From Candidatus Binatia bacterium (GTDB lineage: Bacteria; Desulfobacterota; Binatia; Bin18): a stretch of DNA of 64,000 bases. The notes under the pieces were generated by a model. The model searched no databases, was not told where the DNA came from, and saw nothing but the letters and a program-made list of their open reading frames with translations. Shown here piece after piece: positions 9,690-18,532 of this stretch. Each line of letters starts with the position of its first letter. Position 1 is the stretch's first letter. Both the position numbers and the translations under genes were made by a program. The stretch lies in contig OX638322.1 of the NCBI GenBank assembly GCA_951812575.1, positions 1,983,925 through 2,047,924 of the forward strand, read 5' to 3'.

Positions 9690-10571
9690 ATGGCCACAAA
9701 GGATATCAAGCTTGCCTATGGAATCGACGTGGACGCGGTCGGTGGCTGGCTGGGATCGTACGGTGGCGAAGACTCGCCGGACGATATTTCGCGCGGTCTG
9801 TTTGCCGGCGAAATCGGCGTGCCGCGTTTGCTCAGGCTGTTTGAGAAGTACGGCATGAAGACGAGCTGGTTTATCCCCGGTCACTCGATCGAGACCTTTC
9901 CCGAGCAGACCCATATGATTGTCGAGGCCGGCCACGAGATTGGCGCGCACGGCTACTCCCACGAAAATCCGATTGCCATGACACCCCAGCAGGAGGAAGA
10001 CGTACTGGTCAAAACCATCGGCCTGATCGAGGAAAAGTCGGGCAGCCGTCCGTCCGGCTATGTGGCCCCGTGGTGGGAGTTCTCGAACGTGACCAACGAG
10101 CTGCTGCTCAAACACGGCTTCCGCTATGACCACAGTCTGATGCATAACGACTTCCATCCCTATTATGTTCGGGTCGGCGATACCTGGACCAATATCGACT
10201 ATTCCAAGCCGGCGGCAGAGTGGATGAAGCCGCTCATGCGCGGTGAAGAAACCGACCTGGTCGAGATTCCGGCCAACTGGTATCTCGACGACCTGCCGCC
10301 CATGATGTTCATCAAAAAATCGCCCAACAGCCACGGTTTTGTGAATCCCCGCGACATCGAACAGATGTGGCGCGATCAGTTCGACTGGATCTATCGCGAG
10401 TACGACTACGCCGTCTTCACCATGACCATCCATCCAGACGTGAGCGGCCGCCCGCAGGTGCTGATGATGCACGAGCGCCTGATTGAATATTTCAACAGTC
10501 ACGCTGGCGTGAGCTGGGCCACGTTTTCGGAGATCGCAGCGGACTTCGCCCACCGGCAACCGCGTCAATAA
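9690..10571 (+). CDS. polysaccharide deacetylase family protein (PuuE/PgdA-like)
   Basis: 293 residues from ATG 9690 (AGGAGGAG upstream). NodB-homology features: '[13 protein letters not shown]' with the metal Asp region, '[16 protein letters not shown]', and the metal motif '[12 protein letters not shown]' (HxxxH). '[40 protein letters not shown]' is typical of the branch that includes PuuE allantoinase and Helicobacter HP0310, which act on cyclic imides or amides rather than polysaccharide. No signal peptide, so cytoplasmic. Second gene of the operon; a second, more diverged member lies at 11623. Confidence 0.9.
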   Translation: MATKDIKLAYGIDVDAVGGWLGSYGGEDSPDDISRGLFAGEIGVPRLLRLFEKYGMKTSWFIPGHSIETFPEQTHMIVEAGHEIGAHGYSHENPIAMTPQQEEDVLVKTIGLIEEKSGSRPSGYVAPWWEFSNVTNELLLKHGFRYDHSLMHNDFHPYYVRVGDTWTNIDYSKPAAEWMKPLMRGEETDLVEIPANWYLDDLPPMMFIKKSPNSHGFVNPRDIEQMWRDQFDWIYREYDYAVFTMTIHPDVSGRPQVLMMHERLIEYFNSHAGVSWATFSEIAADFAHRQPRQ

Positions 10572-10586
10572 CGCATTGGAGGACGT

Positions 10587-11612
10587 ATGCAGTTTGCAAA
10601 GCTTGGGAACACCGGAATGACCGTGTCGCGGCTCTGTCTCGGCTGTATGAGCTATGGAGGCGGTCCGCAGCCCGACTGGGCGATGCCGCGTGACTGGGCG
10701 CTGGGCCAAGACGAAGCCCGCGAGCACTTTGTGGTGTCGCTCGAAGCCGGCATAAACTTCTTCGATACCGCCGATGTCTACTCGATCGGCCTGAGTGAGG
10801 AGATCACCGGACACTGGTTGGGGGAGCTGGCCTCACGCGATGACGTTGTCGTTGCCACCAAAGTATGGGGCAAGATGGGGCCTGGGCCAAACCGTGGCGG
10901 GTTGAGTCGTAAGCATATTATTGAGGCGTGCGAAAATTCTTTGCGTCGTCTCAAGATGGACTATATCGACCTGTATCAGATCCACCGCTGGGATTTTTCC
11001 ACTCCGATTGAAGAAACCCTGGAAGCCCTGGATTCCCTCATGCGCAGCGGCAAGGTGCGCTATTTGGGCGCGAGCAGCATGGCCGCCTGGCAGTTTTCCA
11101 AGGCGCTCTATCTCGCCAAAGAACACGGCTGGCACCGCTTCGTGACCATGCAGAACCACTACAATCTGATCTATCGTGAGGAAGAGCGGGAGATGAATCC
11201 GCTGTGTATCGACCAAGGCGTGGCGCTCATTCCGTGGAGCCCGCTGGCGCGCGGCTTCTTCGCCGGTAACCGTCAGCCCGAGGGTGGCACGGCCCTGACC
11301 AAACGCGCAGAAACCGATGCGTTTGCGCATAACAATTATTTTCGTGAGAACGATTTCGTTGTTGCCGCGACAGTGGAAAAGGTCGCCGAACAGCGGGGTG
11401 TCACACCGACCCAGATGGCCTGTGCCTGGATACTCCAGGCGCCGGGCGTCACCGCGCCCATAATCGGAGCCACGCAGATTCATCATCTGGAGGAACTCTT
11501 TGCCGCTGTTGATATGGAGCTGAGCGATGAGGAAGTCGCGACGCTCGAAGCGCCGTATCAGCCCCATCCCATCCTGGGGCATGAGCAGCCACACCCGGCC
11601 AAGATGGTGTAA
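10587..11612 (+). CDS. aldo/keto reductase
   Basis: 341 residues. The AKR tetrad is visible: Asp in 'INFFDTADVYS', Tyr in the same segment, Lys in 'DVVVATKVWG' and His in 'DLYQIHRWD'; the NADPH phosphate-binding region is 'TAPIIGATQIHHLEELFAAVD'. The length and the 'YRVVDTP' like C-terminal fold match the YajO/voltage-gated potassium channel beta-like AKR group. It would reduce or oxidise a carbonyl intermediate of the pathway. It is 15 bases after the deacetylase, with GGAGG before its ATG. Confidence 0.92.
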   Translation: MQFAKLGNTGMTVSRLCLGCMSYGGGPQPDWAMPRDWALGQDEAREHFVVSLEAGINFFDTADVYSIGLSEEITGHWLGELASRDDVVVATKVWGKMGPGPNRGGLSRKHIIEACENSLRRLKMDYIDLYQIHRWDFSTPIEETLEALDSLMRSGKVRYLGASSMAAWQFSKALYLAKEHGWHRFVTMQNHYNLIYREEEREMNPLCIDQGVALIPWSPLARGFFAGNRQPEGGTALTKRAETDAFAHNNYFRENDFVVAATVEKVAEQRGVTPTQMACAWILQAPGVTAPIIGATQIHHLEELFAAVDMELSDEEVATLEAPYQPHPILGHEQPHPAKMV

Positions 11613-11622
11613 GGAGGTGCCC

Positions 11623-12555
11623 GTGCAACTGATCGATAAAGATGTACCCGGTCCGAGGCGTGACTTCGTCGGCTATGGCCGGCGGCCACCGGAAGTGGTC
11701 TGGCCGAATAACGCCAAGGTTGCGGTGAATCTTGTGGTGAATTATGAAGAGGGCTCCGAGTATGCAAAGCCGGCTGGCGACGAGCGTAACGAAGGGCTGG
11801 CCGAGATCAACTATGCCCTGGATAAGAAATATCGGGACCTCGCGACCGAGTCCGTCTATGAATACGGCAGCCGGGCCGGAATCTGGCGGCTCATGCGCCT
11901 CTTCGACGAATATAAAATCCAGGTAACGTTTTTTGCCTGCGCGGTCGCCCTGGAGCGGAATCCCGAAGTGGGTGAATGGATCGCCGAGAGTGGCCACGAG
12001 CCGTGCTCTCACGGCTGGCGCTGGAGCGAGCACTGGCGACTGAGTCGGGAAGAAGAGCAGCAGCACCTGCAGTGGGCGATCGAGTCGATTCAGAAGACGT
12101 GCGGCGAGCGCCCGCTGGGCTGGTACTGCCGTTACGGGCCGAGCGTCCATACCCGAGAACTCATCGTCGCCGAAGGCGGCTTTGTGTATGACGCGGACGC
12201 CTATAACGACGACCTGCCGTACTTCACCCAAGTCGGAGATACCCGACATCTGATTGTGCCGTACTCCTTCACCTATAATGATGCGCGCTATGTTCTGCCC
12301 CAAGGCTATGGTAGCCCGGCGGATTTCTTTGAGTCGTGTAAGCGCGGCCTGGACGAGCTCTGGGCCGAGGGCGAGGCCGGCTATCCCAAGATGATGTCCA
12401 TTGGGCTCCACCCACGTATCGCCGGTCAGGCCGGTCGGACATCGGGGCTGCGCGAATTTATCGAATACGCTCTGGCCAAAGGTGGTGTGTGGATGACGCG
12501 GCGCATCGATATCGCACGCTGGTGGCTCGAACATCACCAAGAGTTTCAAGGCTAA
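11623..12555 (+). CDS. allantoinase PuuE-like polysaccharide deacetylase
   Basis: 310 residues. The GTG at 11623 is chosen since AAGGAGG lies five bases upstream, directly after the previous stop. 'DFVGYGRRPPEVVWPNNAKVAVNLVVNYEEGSE', 'YEYGSRAGIWRLMRLF' and 'SGHEPCSHGWRWSEHW' are hallmark segments of PuuE-type, metal-independent or atypical allantoinases that open the hydantoin ring of allantoin. The pathway partner genes here are not ureide genes, so the substrate may be another cyclic ureide or imide. It shares its operon with a hydantoinase (13086), giving two ring-opening enzyme types. Confidence 0.9.
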   Translation: MQLIDKDVPGPRRDFVGYGRRPPEVVWPNNAKVAVNLVVNYEEGSEYAKPAGDERNEGLAEINYALDKKYRDLATESVYEYGSRAGIWRLMRLFDEYKIQVTFFACAVALERNPEVGEWIAESGHEPCSHGWRWSEHWRLSREEEQQHLQWAIESIQKTCGERPLGWYCRYGPSVHTRELIVAEGGFVYDADAYNDDLPYFTQVGDTRHLIVPYSFTYNDARYVLPQGYGSPADFFESCKRGLDELWAEGEAGYPKMMSIGLHPRIAGQAGRTSGLREFIEYALAKGGVWMTRRIDIARWWLEHHQEFQG

Positions 12556-12566
12556 GGAGGGATCGA

Positions 12567-13061
12567 ATGGACAACGAATGGATGGAAAAACTGGCGATCC
12601 AGGAACTCTTTGCCCACTATGCCCACGCCATTGACGATCTCAATCCAGGAGCCTGGGTCGAATGCTTCACGCCGGACGGAGTGTTTCAGGTCGGCACGCG
12701 CGCCATGCGTGGCCAGACGGCGCTGCGTGGCTATGCCGATGTTCATATCGAAGAAATTCGCTGCCGGCACATGATGGCCAACTTCTTGTACGAAGTGAAT
12801 GGAGACGAAGCCACAGGCCAGTGCAGTATGCTGGCAACGCTGGCGACCGCTGGTGGATATAAGATATTCGCCCAGGGACGTTATGTTGATCGCCTGGTCA
12901 AACACGAGGGCGCATGGCGCATTGCACATAGAAAAGTCGAAACCGACCAGCTTGCCTCTAATCCTACCGGGATTACGAGCATCGCTGATTCCGACGTTGC
13001 CGCATTGGTCCAACCGTTGGTGGACGCGGCCCGAAAGCTGGGAGACCGGGTACAGGTGTAA
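12567..13061 (+). CDS. SnoaL/NTF2-like protein
   Basis: 164 residues from ATG 12567 (AAGGAGG upstream). It has the NTF2-like cone fold pattern: 'LAIQELFAHYAHAIDDLNPGAWVECFTPDGVFQV', 'GYADVHIEEIRCRHMMANFLYEV' and 'AQGRYVDRLVKHEGAWRIAHRKVETD'. This SnoaL-4-like group includes ring-hydroxylating dioxygenase small (beta) subunits and polyketide cyclases; given the Rieske gene in the operon it could be a diverged beta subunit or an isomerase. Both options are inference. Confidence 0.85.
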   Translation: MDNEWMEKLAIQELFAHYAHAIDDLNPGAWVECFTPDGVFQVGTRAMRGQTALRGYADVHIEEIRCRHMMANFLYEVNGDEATGQCSMLATLATAGGYKIFAQGRYVDRLVKHEGAWRIAHRKVETDQLASNPTGITSIADSDVAALVQPLVDAARKLGDRVQV

Positions 13062-13085
13062 ACACCATCTTCAAAGGAGGGCGGT

Positions 13086-14453
13086 ATGGATCTCGTGATT
13101 CGGAACGGAACGGTCGTGACTGCGAGTGATGTTACGCCGGCCGATGTCGGCATTGAGGGCGGCAAGATCACACACATCGGTCAAGGATTAGGGCCGGCAG
13201 CCAAGGAAATTGACGCAGGCGGGAAATACCTTTTCCCCGGTGGCGTTGATGTCCATACCCATGTGGATATCGAACTCATGGGCTACCGCTCGGTTGATGA
13301 TTTTTACTCTGGGTCCGTGGCCGCGGCGTGCGGCGGTGTCACCACCATCGTCGATTACGCCTTGCCCGAAACGGGCCAGTCGATTCAGGCCAGCGTCGAA
13401 GCCTGGGAGGAGAAAGCCAAGGACAAATCCATTATCGACTACGGTATCCACCCGGTCATCCTGGAGCCGACCCCGCAGATTATTGATGAAATGGCGGACG
13501 CGATTGCTGAGGGCCATACCAGCTTTAAGTTGTTCATGATCGGCATGGCCCGTTTTGACGAGTTGGCCGCCGACTATCTCAAGGTTATGGCCCAGGCTGG
13601 CAAGTATGGTGCGCTTACGAACGTTCATGCCGAAGATCAATGTTTAATCGGCTATCTGTGCGAACAAATGACATCCGAGGGCAAGCTCGGACCAAAACAT
13701 TTCCCTGACTCGCGGCCCCGCGAGGCCGAAGGCCTGGCGGTACAGCGCGCCATCAGTATGGCCAAATACGCCGAGGCCCCCATCTATTTAGTCCACCTAT
13801 CGTGTGAGGAAGCTCTGGCGCCGATTCGTCAGGCCCGCGCCCACGGCCAGATCATCTACGGCGAAACACGGCCACTGTATTTGCACCTCTCGCGCGAACG
13901 CTTTGAAGAGCCGGACGGCGAACGCTACGTTGGCTGGCCGCCCCTCCGAGAAGCGTCCCAGATGCAGGTCATGTGGGATGGCTTACGCAACGATAATCTG
14001 CAAACCGTGGCTACGGATCATTGCGGCTGGAACTTGGCCCAGAAAAAATCGGGCAAGACCGTAGACGAATTGCTGCCCGGCATGTCCAACCTCGAAACCC
14101 TGATCCCGATGCTCTACTCCGAAGGCGTCGGTCAGGGGAAACTGTCGCTCAACCGCTTCGTCGAAGTGAGCGCCACCAACCCGGCCAAGCTGTTTGGTCT
14201 CTACCCCCAAAAGGGCACGCTCGCGGTGGGGTCGGACGCCGACATCGTGATCTTTGATCCGAAGAAAGATGTGACTATTCGTCATCGCAATATGCACTCC
14301 CGCGCCGACTATGAGCTGTACGAAGGCTTTGAGATCTCTGGCTGGCCAACGCATACCCTCTCGCGGGGGGAGGTGATTGTAGAAAACGGGACGGTCTTGG
14401 GAAACGCGGGAAGAGGGCAACTGCTGAAAAGGAAACGTTTTACGCCGCTGTAG
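13086..14453 (+). CDS. dihydropyrimidinase / hydantoinase family amidohydrolase
   Basis: 455 residues, ATG after AAAGGAGGG. The metal ligands of the cyclic amidohydrolase superfamily are present: 'GGVDVHTHVD' (HxH), carboxylated Lys in 'TSFKLFMIG', His in 'TNVHAED' and 'YLVHLSC', and Asp in 'VATDHCGW'. 'GSVAAACGGVTTIVDYALP' and 'FGLYPQKGTLAVGSDADIVIFDP' are standard for D-hydantoinase/dihydropyrimidinase. It opens five- or six-membered cyclic diamides. Last gene of the 8447-14453 operon, followed by a palindromic repeat between convergent genes. Confidence 0.93.
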   Translation: MDLVIRNGTVVTASDVTPADVGIEGGKITHIGQGLGPAAKEIDAGGKYLFPGGVDVHTHVDIELMGYRSVDDFYSGSVAAACGGVTTIVDYALPETGQSIQASVEAWEEKAKDKSIIDYGIHPVILEPTPQIIDEMADAIAEGHTSFKLFMIGMARFDELAADYLKVMAQAGKYGALTNVHAEDQCLIGYLCEQMTSEGKLGPKHFPDSRPREAEGLAVQRAISMAKYAEAPIYLVHLSCEEALAPIRQARAHGQIIYGETRPLYLHLSRERFEEPDGERYVGWPPLREASQMQVMWDGLRNDNLQTVATDHCGWNLAQKKSGKTVDELLPGMSNLETLIPMLYSEGVGQGKLSLNRFVEVSATNPAKLFGLYPQKGTLAVGSDADIVIFDPKKDVTIRHRNMHSRADYELYEGFEISGWPTHTLSRGEVIVENGTVLGNAGRGQLLKRKRFTPL

Positions 14454-14550
14454 GAGCAGGACGCTGGCGGGGCTAATGACCGCCGTGCCAGGGTGGATAT
14501 TATAATGCAAACGAGGATGACGGACAGTCGCGTCTCAGCTTGCCCCCAAG

Positions 14551-14573
14551 CCCTCTCCCCTGGAGGGAGAGGG
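14551..14573. repeat. 23-bp palindrome, dispersed REP-like element
   Basis: CCCTCTCCC, five-base loop, GGGAGAGGG: a perfect 9-bp stem lying between two convergent genes (stops at 14453 and 14587). The same 23-mer recurs at 45291-45313, and an inverted relative lies near 38602. It may act as a bidirectional terminator, but no T-run follows on either side. Confidence 0.75.
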
Positions 14574-14586
14574 AGGGAATCATTTA

Positions 14587-16101
14587 TTACTTTGCTACCT
14601 GACCCTCGGCCTGACCGTTCACGCTGACCTCGGCGTTACCCTGCGCCAAGACCGCAGCGGCAGCATTTTCCACTACCGTTCCTTTGAAAAAGTCCGGATT
14701 TGTTCCACCCAAGAACCGAATTGGGTTATCGCAGGTGAAATCGCGGAAGTTTTCTGGAGTCATCAGTCCGTCTTCAACGAACTCGTAGGTTTCGGGCAGG
14801 ACATGGGCCATATTCGGGACATCGAAATGACCGATGTCGGAACCGAACAGGGCATGCAACTGTGCGCCAAACGGATTGTTCTTGCGGTTGAACGCCAGGG
14901 TATTCATCCGATCATCCGCCTCGCAGCCAAAGTAGAAGTTCGTGGCAAACAAGTCCTTGATATCCTCAGCCTTGGTGATGCCGCAGGCCGAGTAGTCATC
15001 CAGATTTTCAATGCCACCGGTATCGACCGAACCCTTGGGCGGCATGGCGGTATCCAGGGCTGCCTCCCGCCGGCGCAGCGCCTCGACAATGGTGGTATTG
15101 CCGTATTGCTCGGCGAGTTCACGGAACAGCGTATGGTCGAGGTTGGTCGGGTCAACTTCGGCCAGGGCATCGATATTGCGCTTCTCCCAGTGTTCGATCA
15201 GATCGACGTATAACTGACACGCCCAGCCGACCCCACCTTCGAGAAAGGCGAACTTGAGCTGGGGGAAGCGGCGCGTCACGCCACCTAAGAACAGGGCCTT
15301 ACACACCGCCTCGTTAGCGGCCGCAAAATGACCGATGTGGTTATAGGTGAAATTGCTCGGCGACATGCGCATGGCAAACCCGCGTCCGCCGGAATGAAAG
15401 GACGGGGCGACTTTGAGCTCGACGCATTTGGCCCAGACCGGGTCATAGTTATAGTCGCTGTCCAGACCCAGGACATCCCGATACGCGACAAATTTTGCCG
15501 CGTCTGGGTGCATCTCAGTCGCGGCCGGAACATCGCGCCGGATCAGGCTGCCCAACATGACGACCTTCAAACCGAGTTGCGTGACCGCGTATTCCAGCTC
15601 GGCAACGGCCTCGTCCGGGGTGTGCATGGGAATCACCCCCGCGGGTGTCAGCCGATCCGCATATTTACCAAAATACTCGGCGCTAAAGGTATTGAAGGCG
15701 CGGCAGGCCGCCTGGCGCTGCTCTGCGTCGGGAATCAGCGGCAGGCCGAGGCCGGCCGTAGGATACATCACACTGAAGTCGAAGCCGAATTCGTCCAGCC
15801 GTTCATACAAGAGCTGCGGCATGACGGCGGTGGCTCGGTCGCGCGTATTCTTGGTCGGCAGCGCCCAAAACGCCTGCTGCCCGGTCCCGTTAGCCCGGCG
15901 CTCGGCCACGGACATGGCCAGTTCCTTTTGCACCAGCTTGGGGAAAAAAGAGAATCCTTCGACGGCTTTATCGCCGCCGATTTTTCGCATTTCCTCTCTG
16001 ACCAAAGGGCCAAATTCCAGCCAGTGTCCATCCGCGTCGATAATGGGATGATTCAACTGGGCGCGTACCTCTGATGTTGCTGCGTGTCCGTTACTGCTCA
16101 T
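14587..16101 (-). CDS. amidohydrolase-2 family protein (decarboxylase-like)
   Basis: 504 residues, ATG 16101 with GGAGGG upstream. N-terminal metal segment 'HPIIDADGHWLEFGPLV' (DxDxH), 'LGSLIRRDVPAATEMHPDAAKF', 'FAFLEGGVGWACQLYVDLIEHW', and the C-terminal metal Asp in 'ALFGSDIGHFDVPN' define the ACMSD/amidohydrolase-2 family, which decarboxylates or hydrolyses without a redox cofactor. At 504 residues it is longer than typical members (300-400), with an insertion around residues 310-400. It is 115 bases downstream of a Rieske gene on the same strand. Confidence 0.88.
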   Translation of the reverse strand: MSSNGHAATSEVRAQLNHPIIDADGHWLEFGPLVREEMRKIGGDKAVEGFSFFPKLVQKELAMSVAERRANGTGQQAFWALPTKNTRDRATAVMPQLLYERLDEFGFDFSVMYPTAGLGLPLIPDAEQRQAACRAFNTFSAEYFGKYADRLTPAGVIPMHTPDEAVAELEYAVTQLGLKVVMLGSLIRRDVPAATEMHPDAAKFVAYRDVLGLDSDYNYDPVWAKCVELKVAPSFHSGGRGFAMRMSPSNFTYNHIGHFAAANEAVCKALFLGGVTRRFPQLKFAFLEGGVGWACQLYVDLIEHWEKRNIDALAEVDPTNLDHTLFRELAEQYGNTTIVEALRRREAALDTAMPPKGSVDTGGIENLDDYSACGITKAEDIKDLFATNFYFGCEADDRMNTLAFNRKNNPFGAQLHALFGSDIGHFDVPNMAHVLPETYEFVEDGLMTPENFRDFTCDNPIRFLGGTNPDFFKGTVVENAAAAVLAQGNAEVSVNGQAEGQVAK

Positions 16102-16216
16102 TTTTTCCCTCCTTAGCCGATTTCGTGCTCCCTACTGGACTGCCGGACGACTGTCCGACTGGGTATGAAGACCATAGGAAGTTTCTTGATGCTTTTCAAT
16201 GCATGGCTTATGCGCC

Positions 16217-17407
16217 TCAGCCATCAGAGACATACTCGTCAATCGCCTTATGCGAGTGCCGCACCAACACTTCCTCGTCGTTCAGATTGAAGTGCGTTCT
16301 GATGCCAGTCGCGAGCATGGACTGGGTGGCTTCAAGCGTGCTGCCGTCCTCCAGGAGTGTGTCACGCAAGACACATCTGCTGACCTCCTGACTGAAGCGC
16401 TGGCCGGCCCGTGTTGTGGGCGGGCAGTATAAACAGGCTTCCCAGAGGGTGCGGTTGGCCGTCAACGGCCAGAAATGATGCGTGACATACGTACCGGCAG
16501 AGACGTCGACTGAAAAGTTGGGAAAGATTACATTCAGATCAAATGCCCACTGCGGACTGCGGGTCGGATTGACGCCGAGCGGGAGATGGTCTTCTGCAAT
16601 ACGGCCTTGGGTGACGACCGAGCCAAAACGATAGGCCAGGGATTCGACAGGCGAGGGCTGATGGCTGGGGTTGCCATACAGAGACATCATCCGATGGCGA
16701 GGATAGAGTTTGATGGTCAACGCATGACTAAACGGATTCTCCGGCCCGGAAAAGGTATCGCCGATGGTGCGCCGGTGGAGGACCGGAACGTGGTAGATCT
16801 CCTGAAATGCATCCAGGGCGACTTTCCAGTTGCAGTTGACTTGCGTGGCGTAGCGATAACAGCTTGACATGGAATGAAAGGGGTAGCCACGCAGCTGCCG
16901 GCCAAACTCGCCCAGGAACGCGTCCAGCGTTTCGCCTGGGTGCGGATCGATATGGACGAACAGAAACCCTTCCCAGATATCGAGTGTCACCGGCGTGAGA
17001 CCAAGCTTGTCTGTATCAAGACCAAAAAAACGGTCCTCATCCGGTACAAATCTGAGCTGTCCATCCAGACCATAGGACCAGCCGTGGAATTTACACGTCA
17101 ACCGCCGGCAGGTGCCGTGCGTGTCCCAGGCGAGTTTATTGCCGCGATGAGAACACATATTGTGAAAGGCGCGAATCCGGCCGTCTGTGCCCCGCACGAC
17201 AAGAACGGCCGTCCTACAAATGCTCAGCTCTTTGACGAAATAATCGCCCGCGTTGGGGATGTCCTCTACGCGTCCAATATTCAGCCACACCCGACGAAAC
17301 AGGCGTTCCCGCTCTTGCTCAAAATAGGTAGGCGAGACGCACGGCTCGATCGGGACTGGCTGCGTGCCTAGTGCGGCCGGGGTGTGCCGTACGTGCTGCT
17401 CCTGCAT
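16217..17407 (-). CDS. Rieske 2Fe-2S oxygenase alpha subunit type
   Basis: 396 residues from ATG 17407 (AAGGA upstream). Rieske centre: 'FHNMCSHRGNKLAWD' and 'RRLTCKFHGWSYGLDG' (CxH, CxxH). Iron site: 'CNWKVALDAFQEIYHVPVLHRR'. It differs from the 8447 protein throughout, so it is a separate enzyme rather than a recent duplicate. It lies nine bases after the MetE-like gene (17416), so it belongs to the 22134-to-16217 operon. A role in hydroxylation or O/N-demethylation is inferred. Confidence 0.92.
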   Translation of the reverse strand: MQEQHVRHTPAALGTQPVPIEPCVSPTYFEQERERLFRRVWLNIGRVEDIPNAGDYFVKELSICRTAVLVVRGTDGRIRAFHNMCSHRGNKLAWDTHGTCRRLTCKFHGWSYGLDGQLRFVPDEDRFFGLDTDKLGLTPVTLDIWEGFLFVHIDPHPGETLDAFLGEFGRQLRGYPFHSMSSCYRYATQVNCNWKVALDAFQEIYHVPVLHRRTIGDTFSGPENPFSHALTIKLYPRHRMMSLYGNPSHQPSPVESLAYRFGSVVTQGRIAEDHLPLGVNPTRSPQWAFDLNVIFPNFSVDVSAGTYVTHHFWPLTANRTLWEACLYCPPTTRAGQRFSQEVSRCVLRDTLLEDGSTLEATQSMLATGIRTHFNLNDEEVLVRHSHKAIDEYVSDG

Positions 17408-17415
17408 AGCGTTCC

Positions 17416-18495
17416 TTAAGCAGCTCCTGACAATCCAGATGCGACCTCGCGGTGAATGCGTAGCAGTTCGGGAATTGTTTCCGCTGGCCGCCGTCCAAAG
17501 CCACACTCGGTGGCGATACCAAAGTCTGAGCGATATTGATGGGCGGTCTGCGCTCGCCGCTGTGCACCTGTCACTCCGTCGGTGTGATGAATGAGTCCTA
17601 AGAAGAGCTTGGCGTCGCCAATGGCCAGGGCTGTGAGCGGTGCGAAATAGGCTGCGTCGTCACGATTGCGCGGGACCGGCATATGGTAGAAATCAACCGG
17701 ACGGGCGACCGCGCTATGGGCCGCATTGGCCATGCGCACGACCAGACTCAAGTCGGCAGGTTCAACCAGATGTTTGTGCCCCAAATCTCCGTAGCACAGA
17801 TGGCAGCCCATGGGCACCTGCGCTGGCACGTGTGTGGCCAGCGTGGTGAGGGCTGTGAGATAGCGCTCGAATGGATCGCCAGCCGGCTGCCATGGTCCCA
17901 TCTGGTCTTGCAAGGCAATGGCGAAGACCTCGACGCAGATGTCCCACTGAATGACAAAATCGTCGGCGGGAATGGCGTCAACGAGGGCTGCGAGTTCACG
18001 CGCCATTGCCTCTTCATAAGCTACCCACATGAGGTCAAAATCACGCGTACTGGTTAGAAACGAACGGATTCCACTCTCGGTTAAAGGCAAGGAGACCTGA
18101 AATTTTACACCCGATGGGATCGCTCCCTCGTCTCGTAACGTGCAAAAGTCCTGGTATGATTTTTTTGCCTCAGCAGCGTATCCGAGATGGTCGAAACGGA
18201 TCGCATCGATACCATCTTTGACCTTGAACAGCCAGCCTTCCTCATCATAATCCCGACTAAACCAGCTTTCCTCGCCCTCAACCTGCCGTGGTTGCTGGAT
18301 AGTCTCGAGTACCGGATGGCCATGATACGTTTTGACCGCAAGAAAGTGGATCCACATCCGACGGTATCCAGTTTCTCCATCCGGCAGGCTGGTCACGCAC
18401 TCTCCCACTCCCCGGCCACAGGCGCGTAGGACTTCTTCAGCCGTATCTCCGGGAATGCTTCCAACTAATAACACTTGGCCAGACATACGTGACAT
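17416..18495 (-). CDS. MetE C-terminal-like (cobalamin-independent methionine synthase superfamily) protein
   Basis: 359 residues from ATG 18495, with AAGGAGGGAG six bases upstream. The UROD/MetE-type barrel is recognisable: 'GQVLLVGSIPGDTAEEVL', 'SLPDGETGYRRMW', 'IQWDICVEVF', the HxC motif 'MGCHLCYGD' and a third zinc-type Cys in 'GIATECGFGRRP'. So the zinc site of MetE is kept while the MetE N-domain is absent. Catalytic members move methyl groups from substrates to thiols; in this operon it may accept or remove a methyl or thiol group. The actual substrate is unknown. Confidence 0.8.
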   Translation of the reverse strand: MSRMSGQVLLVGSIPGDTAEEVLRACGRGVGECVTSLPDGETGYRRMWIHFLAVKTYHGHPVLETIQQPRQVEGEESWFSRDYDEEGWLFKVKDGIDAIRFDHLGYAAEAKKSYQDFCTLRDEGAIPSGVKFQVSLPLTESGIRSFLTSTRDFDLMWVAYEEAMARELAALVDAIPADDFVIQWDICVEVFAIALQDQMGPWQPAGDPFERYLTALTTLATHVPAQVPMGCHLCYGDLGHKHLVEPADLSLVVRMANAAHSAVARPVDFYHMPVPRNRDDAAYFAPLTALAIGDAKLFLGLIHHTDGVTGAQRRAQTAHQYRSDFGIATECGFGRRPAETIPELLRIHREVASGLSGAA

Positions 18496-18532
18496 TAGTC
18501 GCTCCCTCCTTAGTGTTACAGGCGCGCCATGC

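Noticed and set aside
9624..10814. 396-codon open frame on the minus strand
   Set aside because: Antisense to the deacetylase and aldo/keto reductase genes and spans their boundary; no domain seen.
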